Position numbers and translations under genes: made by a program. A model generated the notes under the pieces. The model was not told the origin of the DNA, ran no database searches, and worked only from the letters and a program-made list of their open reading frames with translations. A stretch of 64,000 bases of DNA from Knufia peltigerae (Eukaryota; Ascomycota; Eurotiomycetes; Chaetothyriales; Trichomeriaceae): contig JAPDRN010000016.1 in the NCBI GenBank assembly GCA_030247855.1, positions 310,001 through 374,000 on the forward strand, given 5' to 3'. Every line of letters starts with the position of its first letter. Positions within the stretch are counted from its first letter, which is position 1. Below, one piece after another: positions 55,882-64,000 of this stretch.

Positions 55882-58015
55882 ATGGCGATCTTGGACAAGG
55901 TTCGTCACATCTTTGGCGACGAGAAGTCTAGCGACAACAACACGCAAAGTCCACGTCTTCCTCCTCCTTCTGCTCATTCGACCGAAGATCCCTCTGCAAC
56001 GACTTTCAACGTTGCCCACCCTGTCGACAACAAGGAGGCCGAAACAGGCTCTTCTGACGCAGTCACTCACGTCAAAAGCCACGAGGATACGACACCGACA
56101 GAGGATGCACAGCTGGGAGTCAAGAAGATTGAGGCGGTGACTTTGGCATGGTCCAAGACAGCTCTGGCTTCTATTTTGATCCTGTACGTTTCCCTCTCGG
56201 AAATTTACCTCCTTTTGGCGATGCCTTTCTGCTTTTCTGTTGTGTCTTTCTGGACTGACCAAGATTTTTCCTCGGACAGGATCTGGCTCTTGACTCTAGT
56301 GAACAATTTCAAGTCGACCATCGTTCTCAGCTTGACCCCTTTTGCCACGAGTGACTGGCAATCACACTCTCTGCTGACGGTCATCGGTATCGTCTCAAAC
56401 GCCATGACCGCCGCCGTGTACATTCCCATGGCAAAGATGTTGGACGTCTGGGGGCGTGCCGAGGGATTTCTACTCATGTTGGGCTTCTGCCTTTTGGGTT
56501 TGATTCTGATGGCTGCCTCGGAGAATCTTTCAACATATTGTGCTGCTCAGGTTAGTACGGTCATCTTTCTCACCTAATATCGCTTGTCTCTCGGGCCCCA
56601 TGAACCATTGTCTCGTTGGACGATAAGCGTGTGCTGACCTGAACACAAACAGGTCTTTTACTCTGTCGGTTTTGGGGGGCTCTCGTACAGCTGGGACGTA
56701 CTCGCCGCCGACGTCACCAACCTCAGAAATCGAGGGTTGGCGTTTGCATTCACATCGTCTCCGGCGGTGATTACGGCGTTTGCGGGATCCAAGGCCGCCG
56801 AAGCTTTCTACAACAATGTCAGCTGGCAATGGGGTATCGGGTGCTGGGCCATCGTTTTCCCCTGTGTCGGATTGCCCTTGTATTTCGTCCTGAGGCAGAA
56901 TCTGCGCAGGGCCGAGAAGAAAGGCATAATCGTCCGCGAGAAGAGTGGCCGGACCTGGTCGCAGCAGATTGTATACATCGTCAAGGAGTTTGATTGTGAG
57001 TTTCTGGCCCTCCTCACTTTGCCCTGTCTCTTTTTCTTTTCTGGTGGTCACGTCGTTGACACTCTTTTTCAACAAAAACACAGTACCGGGTGTGATCTTG
57101 TTCGCCGGCGGCCTGACGGTGTTCCTGTTGCCATTCACGCTGGCCACGAGGGCCCCGCACGGCTGGAGGACCGACTACATCATCGCCATGATCGTGGTCG
57201 GGTTCGTGGTGCTGGTCCTGTTCGCGCTGTACCAGGTCTACGTGGCGCCCACGCCGTTCCTCAAGTCTCGCTTCCTCCTGGACCGGAGCGTGCTGGGGGC
57301 GTGCCTGCTCGACATGACGTACCAGATCTCGTACTACTGCTACGCGAGTTACCTCTCGTCCTTCCTCATGGTGGTGTACAACCTCAGCCTGGCCGAGGCG
57401 GGCTACGTGGCCAACACGTTCAGCGCCGTGTCGTTCCTCTGCCTCTTCGCCACGGGCTACCTCATCCGCGTCACGGGCCGGTTCAAGTGGATCCTCTGGG
57501 TCTGCGTGCCGCTGTACATCTTCGCCGTCGGCCTCATGATCCACTTCCGCCAGCCCAACGGCTACATCGGGTACATCGTCATGTGCGAGATCTTCTTCTC
57601 GGTGGCCGGCTGCGTCTTCATCCTCTGCGTGCAGCTGGCCGTCCTCGCCAGCGTCGACCACCAGTACGTCGCCGCCGTCCTGTCGATGCTCTTCGTCAGC
57701 GGCACCATCGGCGGCGCCATCGGGGACGCCATCTCGGGCGCCATCTGGACGAACACGTTCGAAAAGGCCCTCGAGCGGAACCTGCCCGCGTCCGCCCTGC
57801 CGGACGTCGTTTCCATCTACGGCAGCCTGACGGTCCAGCTCTCGTACCCGGTCGGGAGTCCCGAGAGGCTGGCCATCCAGAAATCCTACGGCTACGCCCA
57901 GGCACGCATGCTGGCTGCATCTTGCGCCATCATGGTCCTGGGCTTCGTGTGGGTGGCTATGATAAGGAACGTGAACGTCAAGAACATGTCGCAGACAAAG
58001 GGCAACGTGTTGTAA
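55882..58015 (+). CDS. siderophore-iron MFS transporter (Sit/Arn/Mir family)
   Basis: Imports ferric siderophores across the plasma membrane by proton symport. Exons 55882-56183, 56280-56550, 56653-56995 and 57084-58015 give 615 residues with 14 expected helices. Family text is strong: KKIEAVTLAWSKTALASILI joined to LIWLLTLVNNFKSTIVLSLT, then AAVYIPMAKMLDVWGRAEGF, VFYSVGFGGLSYSWDVLAAD, TSSPAVITAFAGSKAAEAFY and GVILFAGGLTVFLLPFTLA. The C-terminal loop with SIYGSLTVQLSYPVGSPERL is also typical. An acidic 70-residue cytosolic N-terminus precedes helix 1. Exon 4 is much more GC-rich at third positions than the first exons. Tandem GATA sites lie upstream, suggesting iron control. The first in-frame ATG is at 55882. 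It converges on a DAO-type oxidoreductase. Confidence 0.94.
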
Positions 58016-58176
58016 GATTGGGAAAATTGTTCTGGAGGCGGCACCACCTTGACTAGCTTGCCAAAGTAAGATGTACACTAGACAGACAGGGACCTTGGGC
58101 GCGGAGAGACTTTGGACCAGCAGACCACACCTTTGTTAAATGAGAAATTCTGTCTGTTTGACTTTGCAACAAGCGA

Positions 58177-59768
58177 CTATAACTTGCTGGACAACGGCGA
58201 ATGACTTTCTGGAGAGACACCTCCTCCGAAATGGCCCAGAAATTCGGTGGCGCTCATCCTGGCCAGGCGTCCTTGACTGCAGGCAAACTCTTCGACGGGA
58301 AACCAGCCACGTACTTCGGAGTCTCGTCCAAGAATCAAAAAGGCCAACGCTTTCCCACTGAGCCAACTGTGAACCATGCCGTAGCCGTTGAACCCAGCAG
58401 CGACCCACTCGCCACCTTGATCCGCGCGACATTCGTCTCTCATAGAGACGTGCCTCGATGCACGGCCCACAATGGGTAACCCGTCCATTGTGAAACCCAT
58501 GATCCCGGTCCACTTCTTGGAGATGCGAGCACCCTCGCCCCCGAGGAAGGCTTTTCCCGCGGCGGTCTCCAAGTGGCTCAGGCATTGTGGTGAGAGTCGG
58601 CTGTCGTCTACATTGCCGATTTCCTGGTCGTTCTCGAGGCCGGATCGAAAGGCGCCTCCGCCAAAGTAAAGGCTCCCATCCGCGGCTGGAGACTGACAAA
58701 TGTAGTCGAATCCTCGGTCCCAGATTGCGCTCCACGAATGCTTGGCACCGTACCGGGGGAAGTCATCCGGGACGGACTGTACCGTCATCTGACCACGAAG
58801 AGGGCACACTTTGCCTCTTAAGCCCGGGATGAGGTGGGCGACAAAACCGTTGGTGCAATGGACGACGTGTTTGGTCTGGATGGATCCTCTGCCTGTCCGA
58901 ACGCAATATGGGTACGGAGAAGATGCTTGGTGTTCACTGATGGAAAGGGCGGGTGTGTGTGTCTCCAGGCTGATGGCCCCCTTTTGAAGAAGCTTTGATG
59001 TGACGGCCCCGAGGAATCGGTACGGCCAGGCTGCTCCTGCGCGTCCTGAGATGCAACCGACGCAGTTCTCTGCCAGTCCTAGTTTCTGGAAGAATAGTAG
59101 ATCAGTACGAGATGTGTTCACCTCACCGTCACCGACTAACGGCCAACAACGACCAACGTGTAGAGAGGCATGCTTACCTTCAAATCCGAAGGATCTTCGT
59201 GCACGTTCCACTTTCCTTGTTCCTCCGGCATGTCGTCAAGGAACTCTTTCAGCTTCTTCTTGTCCTGAGTCCATACGTCTCGGTCGTAGCAGGCTATGAG
59301 TGTTTCCAATTGTCTCACCAAGCCTGCCTTACCAGACTCTCCCAATGAAGCGGCCTCGCTTAGGAGAGCCGGCAGATGGGCCAGTCGAAAACGAGTGATT
59401 TTGATGGCGCTCTCCCGACCTAACGTCTGTTTGATGTCGCCGTAGTCCTTCCAGGGAACAGCCTTGATATGGCCTCCATTCCGGCCCGTGGCACCAGATG
59501 TCAGATCCCTAGCCTCTAGCATCACGATCTTCAGCTCGGGCGCGATACGCGACAGGTGCAGAGCCGTGCTTATGCCGGTGATACCGGAGCCAAGAATCAC
59601 GACATCTGCAGTCTGTGAAAGAGAAGGCGACTGGTGATGAGCATGTTGAACCACTGGCTCCAGCCAGAATGGAGTGGTTGCATTCTCGACCGGCAGACCA
59701 GGATCTCGCTGGATTTTCTGGACAAGTCGCTGGATATGGGGTGGTTGTGCATGTGATGAAGAAGGCAT
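58177..59768 (-). CDS. FAD-dependent oxidoreductase (DAO/PF01266 family)
   Basis: Flavin oxidase or dehydrogenase acting on amines or amino acids; substrate unknown. Exons 59768-59178 and 59085-58177 (92-nt intron, GTAAGC..TTCCAG) give 499 residues. The Rossmann motif is ADVVILGSGITGISTALHLS with the following acid in VMLEARD, then the family-typical SGATGRNGGHIKA. The exon join reads SDLK|KLGLAENCVGCISGRAGA. Later motifs are TKHVVHCTNGFVAHLIPGL, RGQMTVQSVP, GSLYFGGGAF and a C-terminal FAD loop KWTGIMGFTMDGLPIVG with AAGFNGYGMVHSWLSGKALA. The start ATG at 59768 is well placed. It is 161 bp from the siderophore transporter's 3' end; the convergent arrangement alone is not evidence of a shared role. 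Confidence 0.91.
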
Positions 59769-61501
59769 TGTCAGAATCCTCGTACACAGTGTGCTTACTC
59801 GTAAAGAGAGTCTGTTATGTGTATAGATCTACAACTGGCTGAACTTGAGCGCCTTTGCTGGACGAGGGAAACCGGATGGGAATGGATGGTCAATCTGTTG
59901 AAATACACCCGGCCCGGCGCCCTGGTGCAAGTCGCCAGTCGGAGATACGCGAAGGCGGTTTTATGGTTCAACCGGTGTCCTCGGTGGCCGGTGGGATTTC
60001 TTCACCATTAGGATGATCTCTTCCGTTTTTCAGGTATTGAGTGGGCACGTATATTCCTCCGTGCATGACATTCAGTAGATAGTGGCAGCGAGTTTGTCGA
60101 AGAGATGGAAACGAAGTTCTGACTTGACTTGTACAAGTACTGGACGCACAGGTACGAGGTACTGTATGTAAATGATGGCGGGGGAAACAAGCTGGAGAAA
60201 GACTCGCTTATCTCCGCCATGGTCAGGCCTGGACTCACGGAGTAAGAGTGTGTCGAAGGACTTTGTCGTGTCGACCAGCCATCCGAGTATGGTCCAATAA
60301 AAAGCGCATCTTATCAGCCGTGTTTCTTCACAGACCGAATTCGCTGTAGGAGGACGAAGGAGAGAATGTCGCACAATGCCAGAGTCTGCAAACAACCAAC
60401 GCGTCAATGGCTTCTCTCACCCACCGTACAATTCGGTGGTTGCTGACTCATCTTCTGGCTACGGCTGGGTATTCAAGCCCCAGGAGCATGTTTTGCTCAC
60501 GTGATTAGATTTGACGCGCCTGGGGAACGTGTGAGGTATTGTACGGAGTACATCGCTATTCATCGACACAAACTGCATCTTTTCAAAATTCAATATCATG
60601 ATCCTTGTCAAACTATGAAAATTCTAACCTTATCCACAGAGTCAATTTGGCCCGATGATTGATCGTCGTGGGGAGTAAAATCAATGTGCACGCGATGCCA
60701 CGGCCGAAAAGGAAAACAACAAACAAAAACAAATACAAAAAGACGCACAGCAACACCGATTGATTGGCTGCGCGGATCATGCCTTTTTTTCCCTTCCCCC
60801 GAACTGTTTGTTGACCATTTTCACTACGAGTGCTTCGTACTATTGTACAAGACTGTTCTCGATCTCGATCTCGCAAACAGACCGGACCTTGACAGGGAAT
60901 GATGACGATTTCCATCGCCCCATGATCACCGGTGAATATTGTACTGTACACACCATGCCAGTGCTGTACTGTAAACAATACAAGCTTCAAGCCTCCAAGG
61001 TCAGTGTATTACCAGGTAGCACGCGCCACCATCGACATTACGAAGTGCAGGATGAGCACCAGCTCGAATGCCTCGTTTATACATACTCGGACTCGGACTC
61101 CATACGAGTACGGCATGAGGTGTTGGTGGCTGAAAAAGCTTGACTAGTGTACAAACTCACACACATGCACAGCCTTGCTCACTGACACCAGATTGATCAT
61201 CCGCACTTTTGCGACTGTTCAGTCCGGAATCCCCACTCACCAGTCACTTGGTCGGTGGCACGGACAGGCGTCTTCATCAGTCACTTCAGCTGTCTTTGTG
61301 TGTGTCGTTTGTCAAAATGTGAGTCCAGACAGGGAGGTACACGTACACACTTTTTGACACCTACGAGACAGTACGAGTACGTGTCACCCATTATCTTGCT
61401 CGGAACGATTACACGGATTCGTAATTGACTTCGTCCTCGTTGTATATACACAAGCAAAATAAAATCGCATGATATCACCACCCACCACGACATCACCACC
61501 G
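59769..61501. other. gene-free spacer
   Basis: About 1.7 kb with a TACGGAGTAC word at 60542-60551 and A/T-rich patches (for example near 60715-60745). Frames of 110-127 codons occur but have no recognisable domain or splice partners. It would contain the promoter of the DAO-type gene (near 59769-60000). Confidence 0.5.
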
Positions 61502-62281
61502 TCATGGGTTCGCCAACATCGGCAGCTGCCGTAGGAACCTCCTGTCTTCAATCTCCCGAAGCACCCATCTGACCAAACTGCCCCTGCTGAGGTCAATCCC
61601 ACCGGCATAATCTTTGTCGAGGAGACCTGCAATCACTTTGGCATGAGGATCTCCCTGCGTCAGATGAGGCACACGGAACACGGTCCAGTCGATCGGGTTG
61701 GGGTTTGAATCGTCCGATCCAGCGTCGATGACGGCCCGTGCGATGGCCTTCATCTCGGCGTTGCCTTGGGGCGCCAACAAGATCGGCATGCACGTGTACA
61801 GCCACCATTTCCAAGGCATGTCTTGCTCCGAAGGGTGAGGGAGCGCCGACGGGGTGCTGAGTGCGAGGATTCGAGAGATACCCTCCTCCTTCATCGCCGG
61901 CATGATGGCTTTTTGAAAAGCATCGCCGATCGGGTGCGACTTGTCTCTCGTGAAGATTGCTTTGAAAGAGACGTAACTTCCCAAGAACGAAACGACGACA
62001 GATACAGGTGGGAAGGATTGACCATCGTCGCTTGCAGACGCCGACATTGCCTTTTGCATGACCATTCTATCGTCGAGTTGTCCTTCGATGATTCTAATCG
62101 AAGTTTTGTTGTTGTTGTTGTTGTTCTTGCTGGCCGCAGTCGAGGCAGGCAACTTGGATCTCGAACCCGGTCGAATGTACAATGTCAATTTGGGTTTGTG
62201 GGTCAATCCATCAACTGCCTCGATGAAAGCCACTCCAGAAGCACCGGTGGCGCCTAGGACTAGGATATGTTCGTTTTCCAT
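61502..62281 (-). CDS. NmrA-like/atypical SDR NAD(P)-binding protein
   Basis: Rossmann-fold protein of the NmrA/NAD(P)-binding (PF13460-like) class; such proteins are reductases or redox sensors. The intronless frame from the ATG at 62281 gives 259 residues. The nucleotide-binding motif is ILVLGATGASGVAFIEAV, the variant GATGASG of this group. It is followed by IRPGSRSKLP, and after an Asn6 insert by IRIIEGQLDD, the usual strand-turn with the conserved Asp. VSVVVSFLGSY and ISRILALSTPSALPHPSEQD continue the fold, and IDWTVFRVPHLTQGDP is the family's C-terminal strand. The poly-Asn insert comes from a GTT repeat at 62105-62126. No YxxxK catalytic pair is seen, as expected for this group. Complete, of typical length. 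Confidence 0.85.
   Translation of the reverse strand: MENEHILVLGATGASGVAFIEAVDGLTHKPKLTLYIRPGSRSKLPASTAASKNNNNNNKTSIRIIEGQLDDRMVMQKAMSASASDDGQSFPPVSVVVSFLGSYVSFKAIFTRDKSHPIGDAFQKAIMPAMKEEGISRILALSTPSALPHPSEQDMPWKWWLYTCMPILLAPQGNAEMKAIARAVIDAGSDDSNPNPIDWTVFRVPHLTQGDPHAKVIAGLLDKDYAGGIDLSRGSLVRWVLREIEDRRFLRQLPMLANP
62105..62126. repeat. GTT trinucleotide repeat, coding for polyAsn on the minus strand
   Basis: Tandem GTT units inside the NmrA-like gene, translated on the minus strand as a run of six asparagines in a predicted loop. Confidence 0.8.
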
Positions 62282-64000
62282 CTTCACTTGTCGTCAAGAA
62301 AAGATGCGTACTTTGGACGAGTGTTTACTTGTCAAGGGAGATGTTGTATTCTGGAATTGAAAAAAATCCGAAGACGACCCATAGGACGGTCTTACATACA
62401 TGTACTATATATGAACTATCGCTTTACCTTCAATACTAGATGATTTCGTCGTAGGGAGAGGAGGAGAAGAGGTCATTTACTCAGCCTCGTCACAATTCGT
62501 CCGTGTCGGCGTCTTTGGTCCCCGAACTTCGATTTCCTTACTCCGTGGCGACCAAAAACCATGTTCCACGCGGAAAGCCAATGAAAATATCGTGCGCGAA
62601 GACTCAAAGGTATGGAATTAGTATTCTAGAATGTACACTTGTCCTCGTACATCTGAAGCCAGTGGATCGGTGAACGGTTGATGGTACAAGTAGGAAAAGT
62701 AGTTGGAGTGGGTGGTCGCAGCCTCGCCGAGTTTCGAATATTTATTGATTACTACGCCGCCGTCGACCACGCACCCATATCCTCTACTTCACTCCGTACC
62801 AAAGTCCACGACTCCTGTTCCTACGCGCCTCGAGGTAACAAAGTCGACGGATTTCGTCGGGTCTTCGTGTACCCATTTGATTCCTTCGTTGTGACCTATC
62901 GTATTACCAACTGTGTATGCCAACGCATCGAGCAACCTCCCATCCTTCAAGGTCTAGCACAACCCATTCGCGAATTCACAGACCCGTTGAAAGCCTCGGT
63001 CCGGATCGCAAAACGACATTCCATGACATGCGCAATTCCTCAAGTTGACCGACCTAAAAATCTGCCCATCACTACTCGGGCGTTTTGGGTTGAGTCGACC
63101 CAAAAGCACAATCCGTAAGGTAGGGCAAGTAGGTACACTACTCCTTTACAAACACCCATGGTCACGACGTAATTTCTGTTCCAGACCGACGACCGACGAC
63201 CGACAACGGATTGTGTACCCGTATGTGTGCGTATGTGTGGTACTTCATACGGAGTGTTACTTTTCACCATTTCAATAGACGCCCCCGTACGAGTATATGT
63301 ATGTATATGTGGTGTCTTTGTGTGGTGTGAATATCATCCTCTCTTGACATACATGGCTCTCGCACACTTCCACAACATTCAATGCTCCATCGTGACACTT
63401 TGGCATGTTGTGCGACCCGGTTCGTTCAATTTTTAGGTACGTACGGATACCGAAAGCCGCCGTAGGAGGGGGTGTTGGCGGTGACACCTGTGCGTACCCG
63501 AAAGGATCAACTTACACAAACTCACACATACACACACACACACGGAGTAAGAAGTAAGCACAAACGAAGAAAATCTACATACTTGGTACGGAGCGGACAT
63601 CAATGGGATTTTTCAATGGTATAGTATTCAAAAAAACACCTAGACATAGATCTAACCTCTATACAAGTAAAAGCACAAAGATATAAAGAAACCCATGTCC
63701 AACACATCCTCAAACGTTGGGGGACAAATGAGATTGTAAGAAATTTTGCCAAATGGCAACGAGATAGAAGAGAGGTCGGTAAGCAAATGCGGACCGAGCA
63801 TAGATTTTGTCCAAGAAAGCCGAGAATGGCGATTGCCTGATGTCTTGATGTTGTTGTCGTTGTTGTTGCCGTTGACGTTGGAGGTATCAGCCCTGCACAC
63901 AACACACAAACACACCTCAATCCGGAACCATTCACAAATACCCAGGGACATTTACCATGTTACCAACCTCCCCTCCATCGAATTGTTTCTAGCCATGTGA
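62282..64000. other. gene-free window end
   Basis: I see no supported gene in the last 1.7 kb. It contains TACTCCGT (62539), ACTCCGTACC (62791) and ACGGAGTA (63542) words, a CA run at 63530-63542, and GT/TG-rich patches (for example 63220-63240 and 63295-63325). A 146-codon frame at 62678-63118 has no domain, no typical composition and no splice partner, so it is not called. Confidence 0.5.
63530..63542. repeat. CA microsatellite
   Basis: Alternating AC tract directly before an ACGGAGTA word. Confidence 0.75.

Noticed and set aside
56737..58056. 439-codon plus-strand frame overlapping the siderophore transporter
   Set aside because: Its first part is exon 3 of the transporter; reading on through the intron shifts into an Arg/Pro/Gly-rich frame. 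Splicing at 56995/57084 restores conserved transporter sequence instead.
57014..58078. 354-codon minus-strand frame
   Set aside because: Antisense to exon 4 of the siderophore transporter, which is extremely GC3-rich; the frame stays open for that reason and reads as Asp/His/Val-rich shadow sequence.
62678..63118. 146-codon plus-strand frame
   Set aside because: No recognisable domain, atypical composition and no neighbouring exon signals; treated as chance.
1..64000. tRNA, rRNA, CRISPR or prokaryotic mobile elements
   Set aside because: I looked for tRNA A/B-box pairs, rRNA-like stretches and regularly spaced direct repeats and found none I could support; the window is eukaryotic, so CRISPR is not expected.
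1..64000. Secondary-metabolite biosynthetic cluster
   Set aside because: Monooxygenase, pumps and regulators are present, but there is no PKS, NRPS, terpene cyclase or DMAT synthase, and housekeeping genes (MCM10, RNase H2B, AOX1) are interspersed.

Overview
The window is nuclear DNA from a filamentous ascomycete (Pezizomycotina). Most genes carry short spliceosomal introns (about 49 to 96 nt, GT..AG, often with a CTAAC/CTGAC-like branch site). Gene families include a Zn2Cys6 regulator, a C2H2/fungal_trans regulator, a PDR-type ABC-G pump, a siderophore transporter, alternative oxidase and the fungal DUF6601 family, with roughly balanced GC. I cannot fix the order from sequence alone; Eurotiomycetes (including Chaetothyriales-like black yeasts) or Dothideomycetes would both fit. 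Twenty-one protein genes, one gene relic and long non-coding spacers are supported. Gene models below were rebuilt by hand across introns; in every multi-exon model the whole gene has a length divisible by three and each junction is in frame.

Layout. 1-6157: the 3' part of RAV1 (V-ATPase assembly), convergent with a disordered orphan. 7046-15072: a seven-exon PDR/ABC-G efflux pump with a Zn2Cys6 transcription factor directly upstream on the same strand, a plausible pump/regulator pair. 16426-23298: housekeeping DNA maintenance (RNase H2 subunit B; MCM10) flanking a DUF6601 membrane protein and a relic of a NACHT/STAND-type protein's alpha/beta-hydrolase domain. 26151-28020: a secreted S10 serine carboxypeptidase after a 2.8 kb gene-free stretch. 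28511-31095: an FHS/Bsc6-like MFS transporter with a 15-nt micro-exon and an F-box-like (2EXR) protein. 32268-37987: an FAD aromatic-ring hydroxylase divergent from a C2H2/fungal_trans regulator. 38800-40135: alternative oxidase. 42103-46678: an acidic-tailed orphan, an amino-acid permease and a class II aldolase/adducin-domain protein. 47499-51558: a full P-glycoprotein-type ABC-B pump. 53798-62281: a GNAT acetyltransferase, a siderophore-iron MFS transporter with tandem GATA sites in its promoter, an FAD-dependent DAO-type oxidoreductase and an NmrA-like NAD(P)-binding protein. 62282-64000: nothing I can support.

Functionally the window is transporter-rich (two full-length ABC pumps, two MFS carriers, one amino-acid permease) interleaved with oxidoreductases and two pathway-type regulators, on a background of conserved housekeeping genes. 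There is no polyketide synthase, NRPS or terpene synthase, so it is not a classical secondary-metabolite cluster. I did not find a convincing wholly new system. The most unusual items are the STAND-protein relic, the micro-exon, the long intron splitting a zinc finger, two compact palindromic elements and a recurrent TACGGAGTAC word in spacers.
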